Part shown: positions 38,185 through 47,457 of the stretch, piece by piece
How positions within the stretch are numbered: position 1 is the stretch's first letter
Layout: every line of letters starts with the position of its first letter
DNA from: Rahnella sp. AA
Lineage (GTDB): Bacteria; Pseudomonadota; Gammaproteobacteria; Enterobacterales; Enterobacteriaceae
DNA: 64,000 nt
Direction of reading: 5' to 3'
NCBI RefSeq assembly: GCF_002834385.1
Contig: NZ_PITQ01000003.1
Span: 186,001-250,000, forward strand
Translations under genes and position numbers: made by a program
Notes under the pieces: model-generated
What the model was told of the DNA's origin: nothing
Database searches by the model: none
Seen by the model: only the letters and a program-made list of their open reading frames with translations

Positions 38185-39501
38185 TTAAACCCTCTCTGCA
38201 GAATGAAAAAAGCCCTGGGTTGGCGAATTTTCTGTGGGAATAAAATCAGAAGCTAAATAAGCAAGAATGGACTGCGATAACGCGACTACGTCCTGCATCG
38301 TTGTGTATTCGTCCGACGCATGGATACGGTTTTCCGGCCGGGCCAGCCCGCCGAGTAAAATTTCCTGAATGCCTGCCTGCTGAACCCAGCCCATGTCAGA
38401 ACTGGTCGATGATCCCCACACCGCGAAATCGTTTGCGTGGAAGCCAAAACCCCGGCTCAGCGCCGCAAGCCAGCGCGGCCAGTGCGGGCCGGTCGGATCG
38501 CTGACCGGTGCCAGATGCCCGATAAGGTGATACTCCACGTTCAGTGCTGCAGAATTTTTCATCGCCTGATCAATGCAGTCGGTGAGTTCTTTGAACACCA
38601 CGTCAAAAGGTTCTTCCGGCGAATAGCGGCGGTTAACCAGCACCTCAAAACGGGCGGGAATGGTGGAGCCTTTACCTCCGCCCTGCGCGGCGGCGAGCGT
38701 GAGGCGCGACGTCAGCGGACGCCCCTCAAAATGCGGCGGCGCAGGCATTGCTGAAGCACGCTGTTCAACGTCACGTTTCAGCGCGTACAGTGCATTCATC
38801 AGCGGCAGGCTTTCTTCGATGGCATTAATCCCACCTACCGGATCGCCGGAATGCGCCGAGCGGCCGGTGATAGAAATTTTGAGATCGAGACTGCCGAAAC
38901 AGCCGCCCCAGATACGCGGCACCGCTCCGCCATTGAAGCTCAGCATATGGCCGGAAAATAGTTTTTGTTCGGCAAGATAGCGCACGCCGGGATACAGCCC
39001 GCCTTCTTCATCGGTGCATAACAGCAGAACCGGATTAAATTTCAGCACCAGCCCGTAACGCTGTGCCGCGCGGATCGCCGCCAGCGTCGCGACAATAGTT
39101 CCCTTCATGTCAGCCGCGCCGCGGCCAATCAGTTTGCCCTCCGCCTGCGTCAGTGCCAGTGGCGGATAGTTCCAGCCATCTCCAGCCGGAACCGTATCGA
39201 CATGGAAATAGAGATTGCAGGCCTGCGCCGCTTTACCCGGCAAGGTGGCAATCACGTTGACCCGTTCGCCCTGCGCACTGCCGTCCGGCGTTTGCCACAG
39301 TGATTGCGGCACACTGACCCGCTGGCACTCAAAACCCATCGGTTCGAGCAGAGTTTCCATCAGACGGGCAAAAGCCGGATAACCGGAACCTGGCGGGAAG
39401 CAGGTATCAACCTCCAGCATCTGGCTGAGATCCTGTAAAATGGCGGCTTCGTCCTGCCGGATGGAGTCCAGAGCAATTTGCAAACTTCCTTCACACGACA
39501 T
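38185..39501 (-). CDS. M20-family peptidase/deacylase (ArgE/DapE-like), first gene of operon B
   Basis: This 438-residue zinc enzyme has metal-site segments YFHVDTVPAGDGW and GRGAADMKG, and the catalytic pair in LCTDEEGG. The dimer-domain histidine lies in GRSAHSGDP and the last ligand in the RIHASDEYT segment. It is typical of deacetylases and dipeptidases that act in the cytoplasm. It heads operon B, with the control region and a divergent HutC-type regulator gene just upstream. It could deacylate N-acyl amino acids or peptides imported by the same operon, or supply the deacetylase missing from the operon C pathway, but this is speculation. Confidence 0.9.
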   Translation of the reverse strand: MSCEGSLQIALDSIRQDEAAILQDLSQMLEVDTCFPPGSGYPAFARLMETLLEPMGFECQRVSVPQSLWQTPDGSAQGERVNVIATLPGKAAQACNLYFHVDTVPAGDGWNYPPLALTQAEGKLIGRGAADMKGTIVATLAAIRAAQRYGLVLKFNPVLLLCTDEEGGLYPGVRYLAEQKLFSGHMLSFNGGAVPRIWGGCFGSLDLKISITGRSAHSGDPVGGINAIEESLPLMNALYALKRDVEQRASAMPAPPHFEGRPLTSRLTLAAAQGGGKGSTIPARFEVLVNRRYSPEEPFDVVFKELTDCIDQAMKNSAALNVEYHLIGHLAPVSDPTGPHWPRWLAALSRGFGFHANDFAVWGSSTSSDMGWVQQAGIQEILLGGLARPENRIHASDEYTTMQDVVALSQSILAYLASDFIPTENSPTQGFFHSAERV

Positions 39502-39523
39502 GCTATACTCGCTTTATTCTATT

Positions 39524-39540
39524 TCTATATAGTTTATAGA
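39524..39540. promoter_or_regulatory. Candidate operator of the HutC-type regulator
   Basis: TCTATA and TATAGA form a perfect inverted repeat with a five-base spacer (TAGTT). It lies in the 77-bp gap between operon B and the divergent regulator gene, 23 bp from the operon B start codon and overlapping likely -10 sequence. HutC/FarR-type proteins bind short AT-rich palindromes like this. Confidence 0.6.
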
Positions 39541-39578
39541 TAAAGCAGATGTCCGTTCAGGTCAATAGGTAATCAGGT

Positions 39579-40352
39579 ATGACACAAGAAAATAAAACAG
39601 AGCAGGACGCTTCCCCTTTTGCCCGTCTGAGTGAGAGGGAATCCGCACCGTTATACGAAGTGGTGAAACGCCATATCAGCGAATCCATTCTGATTGGCGA
39701 TTTACCGCCTGGCACGGTTTTGCCGAGTGAAAATGCGCTGGCGGCAGACTTCGGGGTTTCCGTTGGCACTGTGCGCAAGGCGCTTTCAGCGCTGACCACG
39801 GAGGGGATGCTGATGCGCCGGCGCAAAACCGGCACGGTTGTCACCGGCTGGGCACCGCTGCATAACCTGAGCTATTTCTTTCAGTATTTCCGCATGCATG
39901 GCCGCGACGGTGCCCTGCTCAATTCCGAAACTATTTTGCTGGATTACCAGACCGGGGAAGCCAGTGCGCACGAAGCGGAGAAACTGCAAATTGGCTGCGG
40001 TGCGGCAGTGATCCGTCTTAAGCGTTTACGGCGCGTTAAGGGGATACCGGCGATGCACGAACGGCTGGTTTTACCGGCTGAACGCCTGCCCGATTTCCCC
40101 GCTGCTGATGCATTACCGCCGTTGTTATACCGGTTCCTGCTGGAAAAATACGGCGTGCGCGTAGCCGCCGTTCGCGAGCAGTTAATTGCGGAAATGGCCG
40201 ATGCCGACGACCTGAAATGGCTGGAACTGGAAGCCCCGCACGCGGTGATGGTGATTGACGAGGTGTCATTTGATCAGAGCGCAGTACCGGTGATCATGGC
40301 GCATCACCGGTTTAGTACAGACCATTTTATGTATGTAAATGAGATCCGGTAG
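39579..40352 (+). CDS. GntR-family regulator, HutC subfamily (UTRA)
   Basis: This 257-residue regulator has an N-terminal winged helix (about residues 22-90: YEVVKRHISESILIGDLPPGTVLPSENALAADFGVSVGTVRKALSALT shows the GntR pattern) followed by a UTRA ligand-binding domain (VIRLKRLRRVKGIPAMHERLVLP). It is divergent from operon B and should repress or activate it, with a peptide, amino acid or its derivative as effector. A palindrome lies between the two start codons. The gene is followed by repeat copy 4. Confidence 0.9.
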   Translation: MTQENKTEQDASPFARLSERESAPLYEVVKRHISESILIGDLPPGTVLPSENALAADFGVSVGTVRKALSALTTEGMLMRRRKTGTVVTGWAPLHNLSYFFQYFRMHGRDGALLNSETILLDYQTGEASAHEAEKLQIGCGAAVIRLKRLRRVKGIPAMHERLVLPAERLPDFPAADALPPLLYRFLLEKYGVRVAAVREQLIAEMADADDLKWLELEAPHAVMVIDEVSFDQSAVPVIMAHHRFSTDHFMYVNEIR

Positions 40353-40383
40353 AGGCAACGGGGCGGCTTTAAAAGCCGTTAAG

Positions 40384-40980
40384 TTTTGGTTTTCTCACTC
40401 GCCGTGGGGCTGGTAACGGATCGAGAAAATTTCGGTTTCTCAACAACTGTTATCACATGGCTTTTCGCGCCGAAACCGCCAAAGAGGGAGGAAAGCGCCT
40501 CCCTCTTTGATCTCCCACGCTTTTTTAAAACACGTGCTGTCGCTTGCTGACTATGTTTCAGGTGCCACTGTTATTGCCGCGAAAACTTGCCGCTGCGCGG
40601 TTCCCTTTCTCGGTTTCGAGCCACAGGTCTCGAAACGCTTCGCGCGGCAAGCTTTCTGAAAGCGGCTAATGGCTTTTTCAATTCAAAAACGGTCTGCTTT
40701 TATCTTTAAGAAAGGTAAACTGGCGCGCTCAGAAATTTTGCTGACCGAGAGTTCGAGACCTCAGGCTCGAAGCCCGTAGGGAAGGAACCGCGCAGCGGCA
40801 AGATTTCGCGCCACTCATCGGAGTAACAGAACATGTCCATCGTTCCAGCGGCAGCGCGCAGTTAAAAAAGCGCAGAGTCCAGAGACCCGCGCGTTACCGG
40901 GTCTTTGGTCGGTGTGGGCCGACGCCCACGACCTTGAATTTGAATTTGAATTTGAATTTGAATTTGAATTTGAATTTGAA
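40384..40980 (+). repeat. Modular palindromic repeat, copy 4
   Basis: This copy has one opening unit, the GCGCCGAAACCGCC module and hairpin H1 (AAAGAGGGAG 40481-40490 with CTCCCTCTTT 40499-40508). GCTTTTTTAA (40519-40528) and its inverted partner TTAAAAAAGC (40862-40871) bound a core of about 330 bp. Hairpin H2 is CCAGAGACCC (40879-40888) with GGGTCTTTGG (40899-40908), H3 is GTGGGC/GCCCAC (40914-40929), and a hexamer run ends the copy. The core is in the opposite orientation to that of copy 5 while both flanks match. It lies between convergent genes. Confidence 0.88.
40934..40980 (+). repeat. Hexanucleotide microsatellite at the end of repeat copy 4
   Basis: Seven perfect TTGAAT units plus five further bases. 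It is the longest hexamer run of the five copies, and is TTGAAT instead of the TTGAAG found in copies 2 and 5. Confidence 0.95.
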
Positions 40981-40992
40981 GCAGACTCCGAA

Positions 40993-41898
40993 TCAGGGAT
41001 TCAAAAGCCCCCTTTTGTCCTCCCCCAGCTCCCACAATTTCCTGCGAATCAGCTGTTTAAGCTTTAACGCCGCCTGCGAAGCAGGTTGATCCTTCCTGCT
41101 CAGCAGGATCACCTCAAACGGCAGTGCCTCCACGACAGGCACAATCTTCAACTGATCGACATACCGCCGGGCGGTAAACGTATCAACAACGCCGACACCG
41201 CCGCCTGCCAGCACCATGTCGGCAATCACGGAATAGGTTTTAATGAACAAGGCTGAATGCGGCATCAGGCCGTTTTCACGCAGGACGCGGTTGAGCACCT
41301 GTCCGAGCGGATCCTGCTGCTGGAGCATCAGTAAGTCGTTTTCACATAACCATGCCAGCGACACCGGGCCTTCGACCTCAGAATCTTTCGGTAATAACGC
41401 CACCATGTTGGCCTGATAAATCGACTCAGCGACCAGCTCCTGCGTGGCCTGCTCGCCGAACGCCAGGGCGAAATCCATTTTGTATTGCAGCAGATCCTGG
41501 CTCAGCGTATTGAAATGCCCGGTCACCAGTTCGACGCTGCCGCCGGGCGTCTGGCGGCGAAAATCTACCAGTACCGGAGCCATCACGCTGTGCCCGAGCG
41601 CGTGCGCCGAACCGATGCGCACGTGCTGGCCTTCGCCCTGACGCAACTGCTCCGCCAGTTCGCCAATCGCCTGAATATGGCTGAACAACGCCTCTACTTC
41701 CGGCATCAGACGGCGGCCTTCGGGCGTGACGATCAGCCCCTGCGGCGTGCGGTCAAAAAGCGTAAAACCCAGTTGCTGTTCGGCATGGTTCAGTACGCGG
41801 CTGACGTTGGGCTGCGAAACGTTGAGCAGGCGGGCCGCACCGCTGACGCTGCCTGCCTGTAATACCGCCTGAAAGACTTCAATGTGGCGTAAGCGCAT
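40993..41898 (-). CDS. LysR-family transcriptional regulator (operon C)
   Basis: This is a 301-residue LysR-type regulator. The N-terminal helix-turn-helix (MRLRHIEVFQAVLQAGSVSGAARLLNVSQPNVSRVLNHAEQQLG) resembles regulators of amino-acid catabolism such as NocR/OccR-like proteins, and a substrate-binding domain follows. It is the last gene of operon C: its ATG directly abuts the stop of the D-aminopeptidase gene. Being inside the operon, it would be induced with it. A LysR-type palindrome lies far upstream, before dgcN. Confidence 0.88.
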   Translation of the reverse strand: MRLRHIEVFQAVLQAGSVSGAARLLNVSQPNVSRVLNHAEQQLGFTLFDRTPQGLIVTPEGRRLMPEVEALFSHIQAIGELAEQLRQGEGQHVRIGSAHALGHSVMAPVLVDFRRQTPGGSVELVTGHFNTLSQDLLQYKMDFALAFGEQATQELVAESIYQANMVALLPKDSEVEGPVSLAWLCENDLLMLQQQDPLGQVLNRVLRENGLMPHSALFIKTYSVIADMVLAGGGVGVVDTFTARRYVDQLKIVPVVEALPFEVILLSRKDQPASQAALKLKQLIRRKLWELGEDKRGLLNP

Positions 41899-42720
41899 TT
41901 ATTTCTGCGTCGTCGCAAGGTAAGAAAACGCGCTTAACAGGCTGATAATATTGGCGACGTTCGGGCTGTGATAGCCCACGGTGACGGCGTCAATACGCTC
42001 AACCCCCGGGATCAGGCTGAATAAGTCGGCCAGCACCGGTCTGGCGGCCATCAGCTCAAGATGGTACGGGCCGCTGAATCTTCCGGCGGTGAGCGGCGCG
42101 GGTTTGCTGACAGCAATCGTCGCCTGTTTACGGATTTTTGCGCAGGCAATTGACGGGCTGTCGGATTCGGCAGCGTTGGCGGAAATCGCGCGTTTTACGC
42201 AGACGTACTGGGATTCCGGGTAATGACGGCGGATCCAGGTTTCGAGATGATCGTCACCGGTCACCAGCCACAGCGGAACGTTCAGTTCGGCACCGGCGGC
42301 GGCGTACAAATCACTTTCACCGACCACGTTGCCATTGAGTTTGACGCGGTAGAAGGCACGGCCATTAATGGTATGCGCCAGCACGCCATTTTCCCCGGCG
42401 GCGGTGTGGTAGCCGACAAACATCAGTCCGTCGTATTGCTGCTGTTGCAGGCCTTCAACCATCGATAATCCGCGCGGTTTACCCTGCACCAGCCGGGCGC
42501 GCGGGTCGATTTTTTCCGCACGCAGGTTCTGCATCATCGCGTGGCTGTCAGCGACCGTGACTTCGGTTGCGCCACCGGCAAATGCACCGTCAATGGCCGC
42601 ATTCACTTCGCCTTCCATCAGCGCCCGCGCGGCGTCGTAATCCGCATTGCCCGGGCTGCATTGCTCGGGGCGCATCACGCCCGCAATACCTTCGATGTCA
42701 GCAGAGATAAAGATTTTCAT
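41899..42720 (-). CDS. dppA: M55-family D-aminopeptidase (DppA-like)
   Basis: This 273-residue zinc peptidase resembles B. subtilis DppA, which releases D-alanine from D-Ala peptides. The N-terminal FISADIEGIAGV holds the first ligands, and further metal or catalytic positions are in VADSHAMMQNL and FVGYHTAAGENGVLAHT. The family forms a decamer with the active sites inside, limiting it to short peptides. It is encoded between the DmpA-type peptidase and the LysR regulator. A C-rich hairpin lies in the 72-bp gap before it. In this operon it most likely cuts imported peptides with N-terminal D-residues. Confidence 0.88.
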   Translation of the reverse strand: MKIFISADIEGIAGVMRPEQCSPGNADYDAARALMEGEVNAAIDGAFAGGATEVTVADSHAMMQNLRAEKIDPRARLVQGKPRGLSMVEGLQQQQYDGLMFVGYHTAAGENGVLAHTINGRAFYRVKLNGNVVGESDLYAAAGAELNVPLWLVTGDDHLETWIRRHYPESQYVCVKRAISANAAESDSPSIACAKIRKQATIAVSKPAPLTAGRFSGPYHLELMAARPVLADLFSLIPGVERIDAVTVGYHSPNVANIISLLSAFSYLATTQK

Positions 42721-42747
42721 TATGGGTTCCCTTTCAGTTTATTTGCT

Positions 42748-42769
42748 CCTCCCCCTGCTAAGGGGGAGG
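42748..42769. repeat. REP-like hairpin between the DmpA-type and DppA-type genes
   Basis: CCTCCCCCT (42748-42756) pairs with AGGGGGAGG (42761-42769) across the loop GCTA. A near-identical hairpin occurs at 45824-45845. No T-run follows, so mRNA stabilisation or processing is likelier than termination. Confidence 0.75.
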
Positions 42770-42792
42770 TCGGGAGGGGGTTTGGCAAAAGA

Positions 42793-43857
42793 CTACTTTG
42801 CCAGATTATCAAGGAGATAAGCCAGCCCCAGCCGGTAATGTCCGTCGAATCCGCAGACGGTTTCTGCACTCAGTAAGGCATCAATAATAGCGTGTTCTGT
42901 AGCATCTGCTGCCAGCGCCAGCAGCGGTTCTAATCTGGCATCCGGTAACGTGGCACCTTCACGCTCAGTTGAAAAGGCCAGTGCGATATCACCGGAACCG
43001 TGGCCCCAGTAGCTGCCCAGACGCCCTAACCCGGCTCCGGCGCGTTTGGCGATCCGCCCGAGCTGGCGGCTGTCGAGATAACGGTCGCAGGCCATGATGA
43101 TAATGATGGAACCGGCGTCCACCTGCGGAGCAAGTTGTGGCTGGATTTGCGCGATGGCGCCCCCGACGCGCACGCCGTCGAGCGTCAGTTCGGACAGCTT
43201 GCCGAAATTCGCCAGCACCAGCACGCCGAGCGTTGCGTTAAGCTCTTCACACCAGCGCGATGCCGTGCCGATCCCGCCTTTGAGGCCGAAACTGCTCATG
43301 CCACGCCCCGCCCCCACGCTGCCACGGGCGAACGTTTTTGCCGCGCCGTCGAGTGCGGTCAGCGCGTCGTCTTCGCTGACCGCCATCGCCTGAATATCGT
43401 TAAGATAGAAGTCATTACATTCCAGGATCACCGGATTAATGGTCGCGTCCGGTCGGCCAATTTGCGGGAACTGTTCGCAGCTGCGCTTCACCAGCGCGTT
43501 GAACAAGGTGCCGGTGGCGAAGGTATTGCTGAGCAGAATGGGCGTTTGCAGTTCGCCCAGTTCCATTATCTGAATCAGTCCCATGGGTTTGGCAAAACCA
43601 TTCAACACCGCCGCGCCGCACGGCAACGGGGTTTCATAAAGGTTATCGCCCGGCGGCACAACCGCGGTGACGCCGGTCTGGATATCCCCCGCCGCCAGCG
43701 TGCTGTGGCCGACGGTCACGCCCGCGACGTCAGTGATGGAATTGGCCGGCCCGCAGGGAAAACGCGGGTGAAAGATCTGACGCGTTTTGCGCCAGCGTTG
43801 CAGCAAGGTCGCCAGCGCCTGCTGCGTGAATTCGTCTTCATTATCTTGCAGGTGCAT
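42793..43857 (-). CDS. P1-family (DmpA/BapA) N-terminal nucleophile aminopeptidase
   Basis: This 354-residue peptidase (family S58) cleaves itself and uses the freed serine as nucleophile. The expected nucleophile is S250 in DAGSIIIIMACD, preceded by the family signature GSVGAGRGMSSFGLKGGIGTAS and LGVLVLANFGKL. DmpA of Ochrobactrum removes both L- and D-alanine from peptides and amides, and BapA enzymes handle beta-peptides, so unusual peptides are the likely substrate. I use the ATG at 43857, seven bases after GGAAGA; a GTG just before is too close. It lies in operon C between the transporter and DppA genes. Confidence 0.9.
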   Translation of the reverse strand: MHLQDNEDEFTQQALATLLQRWRKTRQIFHPRFPCGPANSITDVAGVTVGHSTLAAGDIQTGVTAVVPPGDNLYETPLPCGAAVLNGFAKPMGLIQIMELGELQTPILLSNTFATGTLFNALVKRSCEQFPQIGRPDATINPVILECNDFYLNDIQAMAVSEDDALTALDGAAKTFARGSVGAGRGMSSFGLKGGIGTASRWCEELNATLGVLVLANFGKLSELTLDGVRVGGAIAQIQPQLAPQVDAGSIIIIMACDRYLDSRQLGRIAKRAGAGLGRLGSYWGHGSGDIALAFSTEREGATLPDARLEPLLALAADATEHAIIDALLSAETVCGFDGHYRLGLAYLLDNLAK

Positions 43858-43893
43858 CACTCTTCCGTTTCATGTCATGAATTCAGTCAGAAA

Positions 43894-44805
43894 TTACTTC
43901 TTCAGTTTAGGATCAAGCGTGTCACGCAGCGCATCGCCGAGCAAATTAAACGCCAGAACCGTGAGGAATATCGCCAGACCCGGGAAAACGCTGACGTTCC
44001 ATTTGCCCGCCATCATCATGTTACGGCTCATCGCCAGAATATTGCCCCACTCCGGCACGTCCGGTTCCGGGCCAAGGCCGATAAAACTCAAACTGGCGGC
44101 GGTGAGAATGCTGGTGCCGATGCGCATGGTGAAATAGACAATCACGTTCGAGAGCGTGCCCGGCAGAATATGGCGCAAAATCACCACGCGGTCAGGCGCA
44201 CCGACGCAGCGCACTGCTTCCACGTAGGCACTTTGTTTGATGGATAACGTTGCCGCGCGCACGATGCGGGCAAAAACCGGCACGCTGAACACCGCCACGG
44301 CGATAATCACGTTATTCAGCCCGGGGCCGAGAATGGCGACCACGGCTATCGCCAGCAACATGCCTGGGAACGCGAACAGAACGTCGGATCCGCGCATGAT
44401 CAGCATGTCGGCCCAGCGGCCATAATAACCGGCCAGCAACCCGAGCAAAACACCGGCAATCATGCCCAGCGTGACCGAGAAAATGCCGACGTAGAGCGAA
44501 ATCCGTGCGCCATAAATAATACGGCTGAGCACGTCGCGGCCTAAATCATCGGTGCCAAACCAGTGTTCCGGCGTCGGGCCGACGCCCAGCGCCATCCAGT
44601 CCGGCGTCATCGGATCATAAGGCGCGAGCCACGGCGCAAAAATGGCCACCAGGATCAGCAGCAGAATGAATCCGCCGGACACCAGTGCCATCGGATGGCG
44701 GATAAACGTCTGGAAAAAGTCGTACCACGGCGAGCGGATATCATCACTCTGCGCAGCAACCGCTGCCGGTTGGTTTTCTCCAGGCACTGAGACAGGATCG
44801 GTCAT
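43894..44805 (-). CDS. Gsi-like peptide/glutathione importer permease, GsiD type (operon C)
   Basis: This 303-residue membrane subunit has exactly the length of E. coli GsiD. After a polar N-terminus it has [36 protein letters not shown], the loop [27 protein letters not shown] and [16 protein letters not shown]. It pairs with the GsiC-like permease encoded nine bases upstream. Relation to GsiD is closer than to DppC, but the true ligand may differ because the attached enzymes point to D-residue peptides. Confidence 0.9.
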   Translation of the reverse strand: MTDPVSVPGENQPAAVAAQSDDIRSPWYDFFQTFIRHPMALVSGGFILLLILVAIFAPWLAPYDPMTPDWMALGVGPTPEHWFGTDDLGRDVLSRIIYGARISLYVGIFSVTLGMIAGVLLGLLAGYYGRWADMLIMRGSDVLFAFPGMLLAIAVVAILGPGLNNVIIAVAVFSVPVFARIVRAATLSIKQSAYVEAVRCVGAPDRVVILRHILPGTLSNVIVYFTMRIGTSILTAASLSFIGLGPEPDVPEWGNILAMSRNMMMAGKWNVSVFPGLAIFLTVLAFNLLGDALRDTLDPKLKK

Positions 44806-44814
44806 ATGCAGCTC

Positions 44815-45735
44815 CTAGCGCAGGCGAATGGCAGGATTGACGACGGCGTACAGCACGTCAACCAGCAGATTAATGAGAATAAATTCAAACACAAAAAGCA
44901 TCACCAGCGCCTGAATTACCGGCTGATCCTGCGTTTTGATGGATTCGATCAGTAACCAGCCCAGCCCGGGCCAGCTAAAGACGCTTTCAACAATAATCGA
45001 GCCGCCGAGCAGGAAGCCAAACTGTAAGCCCAGCATGGTGATAATCGGGATCAGCGCGTTGCGCATGATGTGTTTCCAGGTCACCAGCCGCGCACGTAAG
45101 CCTTTGGCATTGGCGGTGCGGACATAATCTTCCTGCGCGACATCGAGAAACGCCGAACGGGTGAAACGCGCCATGACCGCCGCGACCGAAGAACCGAGCG
45201 TAATCGCCGGTAAAATGATGTCGGTCGGCTGGTTAAATCCACTGACGGCAAATATCCCAAACGGCATCGCAACAAACTGAATCAGCAGCAATCCGAGCCA
45301 GAACGGCGGCATGGAAATCCCGCCGACCGCCATGCTCATCAGCGTCCAGTCCTGCCATTTACCGCGTTTAAGCGCTGACACCACGCCAATCACCAGCCCC
45401 AAAACCACTGACCAGGCGAAACCGGCCAGCGCCAGCAGCAGCGTGGGCATAAATCCGCTTTCGATCACGCTTAACACCGGCTGACGCGTGCGGTATGTCG
45501 TGCCCAGATCACCATGTACCATACCGTCGAGCCAGTGCCAGTACTGCGCCGGAAGCGGATCATTCAGACCAAGCAGTTGCCGCGCTGACTCAACCGCCTC
45601 AATCGGCGCATCCTGACCGGCGTAAATACGCGCAGGGTCACCCGGCAGCAGCTTGATAAATCCAAATACCAGTAATGACACCACCAGTAAAACAGGGATC
45701 ATTTCCAGTATCCGGCGGAGAAAATAGGTCAGCAT
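44815..45735 (-). CDS. Gsi-like peptide/glutathione importer permease, GsiC type (operon C)
   Basis: This 306-residue membrane subunit has the same length as E. coli GsiC. It has FGFIKLLPGDPARIYAGQDAPIEAVESARQLLGL at the N-terminus and the coupling loop DYVRTANAKGLRARLVTWKHIMRNALIPI. The gene follows the binding-protein gene after a 141-bp gap that contains a C-rich hairpin, so its expression may be lower than that of the receptor. Confidence 0.9.
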   Translation of the reverse strand: MLTYFLRRILEMIPVLLVVSLLVFGFIKLLPGDPARIYAGQDAPIEAVESARQLLGLNDPLPAQYWHWLDGMVHGDLGTTYRTRQPVLSVIESGFMPTLLLALAGFAWSVVLGLVIGVVSALKRGKWQDWTLMSMAVGGISMPPFWLGLLLIQFVAMPFGIFAVSGFNQPTDIILPAITLGSSVAAVMARFTRSAFLDVAQEDYVRTANAKGLRARLVTWKHIMRNALIPIITMLGLQFGFLLGGSIIVESVFSWPGLGWLLIESIKTQDQPVIQALVMLFVFEFILINLLVDVLYAVVNPAIRLR

Positions 45736-45823
45736 AAATGTGTTTCCCTGAGCCTGGATATTGATGACGGTTTACTCATCCCCGGCGCAGAAGAGAGAGC
45801 TGACCGAAGGTCTGGCCTTTGCT

Positions 45824-45845
45824 CCTCCCCCTGCGAAGGGGGAGG
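45824..45845. repeat. REP-like hairpin downstream of the binding-protein gene (operon C)
   Basis: CCTCCCCCT (45824-45832) pairs with AGGGGGAGG (45837-45845) across GCGA. It lies just after the stop of the solute-binding protein gene and before the permease genes, as REP hairpins do after malE. Confidence 0.78.
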
Positions 45846-45876
45846 GAGTAAACCGCATACACGTTCTGGCAATCAA

Positions 45877-47421
45877 TTACTTAAACTGTGCCTGATTGAA
45901 AATCAGAGAACCGTCGGCCAGCATGTAGACGCCGGACAACGCTTTGCTCTTACCGACCAGATTGTCCGGTACACCCAGATACGCCACCGGCGCATCGGCC
46001 CACAGCAGTTTCTGCGCATCGGCATAGGCCGCTTTACGTTTTTCAACGTCGGCGGTTTGCAACCCGGCGGTGATCGCCGCATCAACCTGTTTGTTGCTGT
46101 AGTACGACACGTTGTAGGCCGACGGGATCCACGATTCGGTAGCGAACAGCGGGCGCAGCGCCCAGTCAGCATCACCGGTCGAGGCCGACCATGCGCCGTA
46201 ATACATTTCGACTTTCGCATCTGCCGGTTTAGGCGTGCTCCACAGACGCTGCGTCAGGGTTCCGGCATCCATCGGCACCAGCTTCACGCGCACACCAATC
46301 AGCGAGAGTTGCTGTTTCAGGAACTGCGCGCTGCGAATGCGGTCGGTTTTATTCGAACTCCACATTTCCACATCGAAGCCTTTCTCATAACCGGCTTCTT
46401 TCATCAGCTCTTTTGCTTTGGCGATGTTGTAGCTGTAATCCGGCGTGGTTTGCTTCTGGTAGAACTGGACGTTTTTCGGCAGCGGCGACGTGGATGGTGA
46501 CCCTAAACCGGCGAAGCCCACTTTCAGCCATAAATTACGGTCAATGGCGTAGTTGATGGCCTGACGGACGCGCACGTCGGAGAACTCTTTTTTCTGCGTG
46601 TTGAAGGCGATGTAATACAGGTAAATGCCCGGATCCTGCGCGATATCGAGTTTCGGATCGCTTTTCACGGTTTCTACCAGATCAGACGGCAGTGGATAAA
46701 CGGCATCGACGCCGCCGGATTTCAGTTTTGCCACCTGCGTGGAATCTTCCGGCGTCGGATACAACGTTACGGAATCGACTTTCGGCCAGCCTTTTTGCCA
46801 GTAATTGTCGTATTTCACCAGCTTGACGTCTTTGCCCTGCTGCCATTCGACGAATTTAAACGGCCCCGTGCCGACCGGATGTACGCTCAGATCCTGCTCG
46901 TTCGGATACTGTTTTAACGACGCCGGGCTGTGCATGACCGCAGACGGGTGAGCCAGCGTGTTGATCATCGCGCCAAACGGTTTATTCAGCGTGATTTTGA
47001 CCTGATAAGGGCTCGTCACGTCTACCGATTTGATCATGCTGAACAGCGAGTTGCGCTTCAGATGATTCGCCGGATTCGCCAAACGATCGAGGTTGGCTTT
47101 TACCGCATCGGCGTTAAACGGCGTACCGTCCTGGAAGGTCACGTCGTGACGCAGGTTGATGGTGAATTCGGTGGCGTCGCTGTTGCTGGTGTAATCGGTC
47201 GCCAGCACCGGCACGACGGCCATTTTGCTGTCGAACTGGAACAGGCGTTCAAAAATGCCACTCTGGATGGAGTAGCTCAGCGTATCCGTGGTGTCGTGCG
47301 GATCAAAACCGGTCACGTCGGCATACATAGAGATGCGCAGATCTTTAGCCTGTGCTGAAGCGGCAAAACATAACGCCAGCCCTGCTGCCAGCAGGCTTTT
47401 ACGCAGAAACGTCGAGTGCAT
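45877..47421 (-). CDS. Gsi-like solute-binding protein, GsiB type (operon C)
   Basis: This 514-residue periplasmic receptor is close in length to E. coli GsiB (512). The signal peptide is about residues 1-25 (ends AASAQA). The segments DVTFQDGTPFNADAVKANLDRLANPANHLKR and WSASTGDADWALRPLFATESW resemble GsiB clearly. Family members bind glutathione or short peptides. The enzymes of this operon suggest a preference for D-amino-acid-containing peptides, which sequence alone cannot prove. It is separated from the ATPase gene by 36 bp. Confidence 0.92.
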   Translation of the reverse strand: MHSTFLRKSLLAAGLALCFAASAQAKDLRISMYADVTGFDPHDTTDTLSYSIQSGIFERLFQFDSKMAVVPVLATDYTSNSDATEFTINLRHDVTFQDGTPFNADAVKANLDRLANPANHLKRNSLFSMIKSVDVTSPYQVKITLNKPFGAMINTLAHPSAVMHSPASLKQYPNEQDLSVHPVGTGPFKFVEWQQGKDVKLVKYDNYWQKGWPKVDSVTLYPTPEDSTQVAKLKSGGVDAVYPLPSDLVETVKSDPKLDIAQDPGIYLYYIAFNTQKKEFSDVRVRQAINYAIDRNLWLKVGFAGLGSPSTSPLPKNVQFYQKQTTPDYSYNIAKAKELMKEAGYEKGFDVEMWSSNKTDRIRSAQFLKQQLSLIGVRVKLVPMDAGTLTQRLWSTPKPADAKVEMYYGAWSASTGDADWALRPLFATESWIPSAYNVSYYSNKQVDAAITAGLQTADVEKRKAAYADAQKLLWADAPVAYLGVPDNLVGKSKALSGVYMLADGSLIFNQAQFK

Positions 47422-47457
47422 GGTCTTCTCCTGTGTGTTCCCAAAAAGAAATATGAT

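Noticed and set aside
43135-44247. 370-residue plus-strand frame opposite the DmpA-type and permease genes
   Set aside because: It is antisense to two well-supported genes, rich in His and Arg, and shows no recognisable fold.
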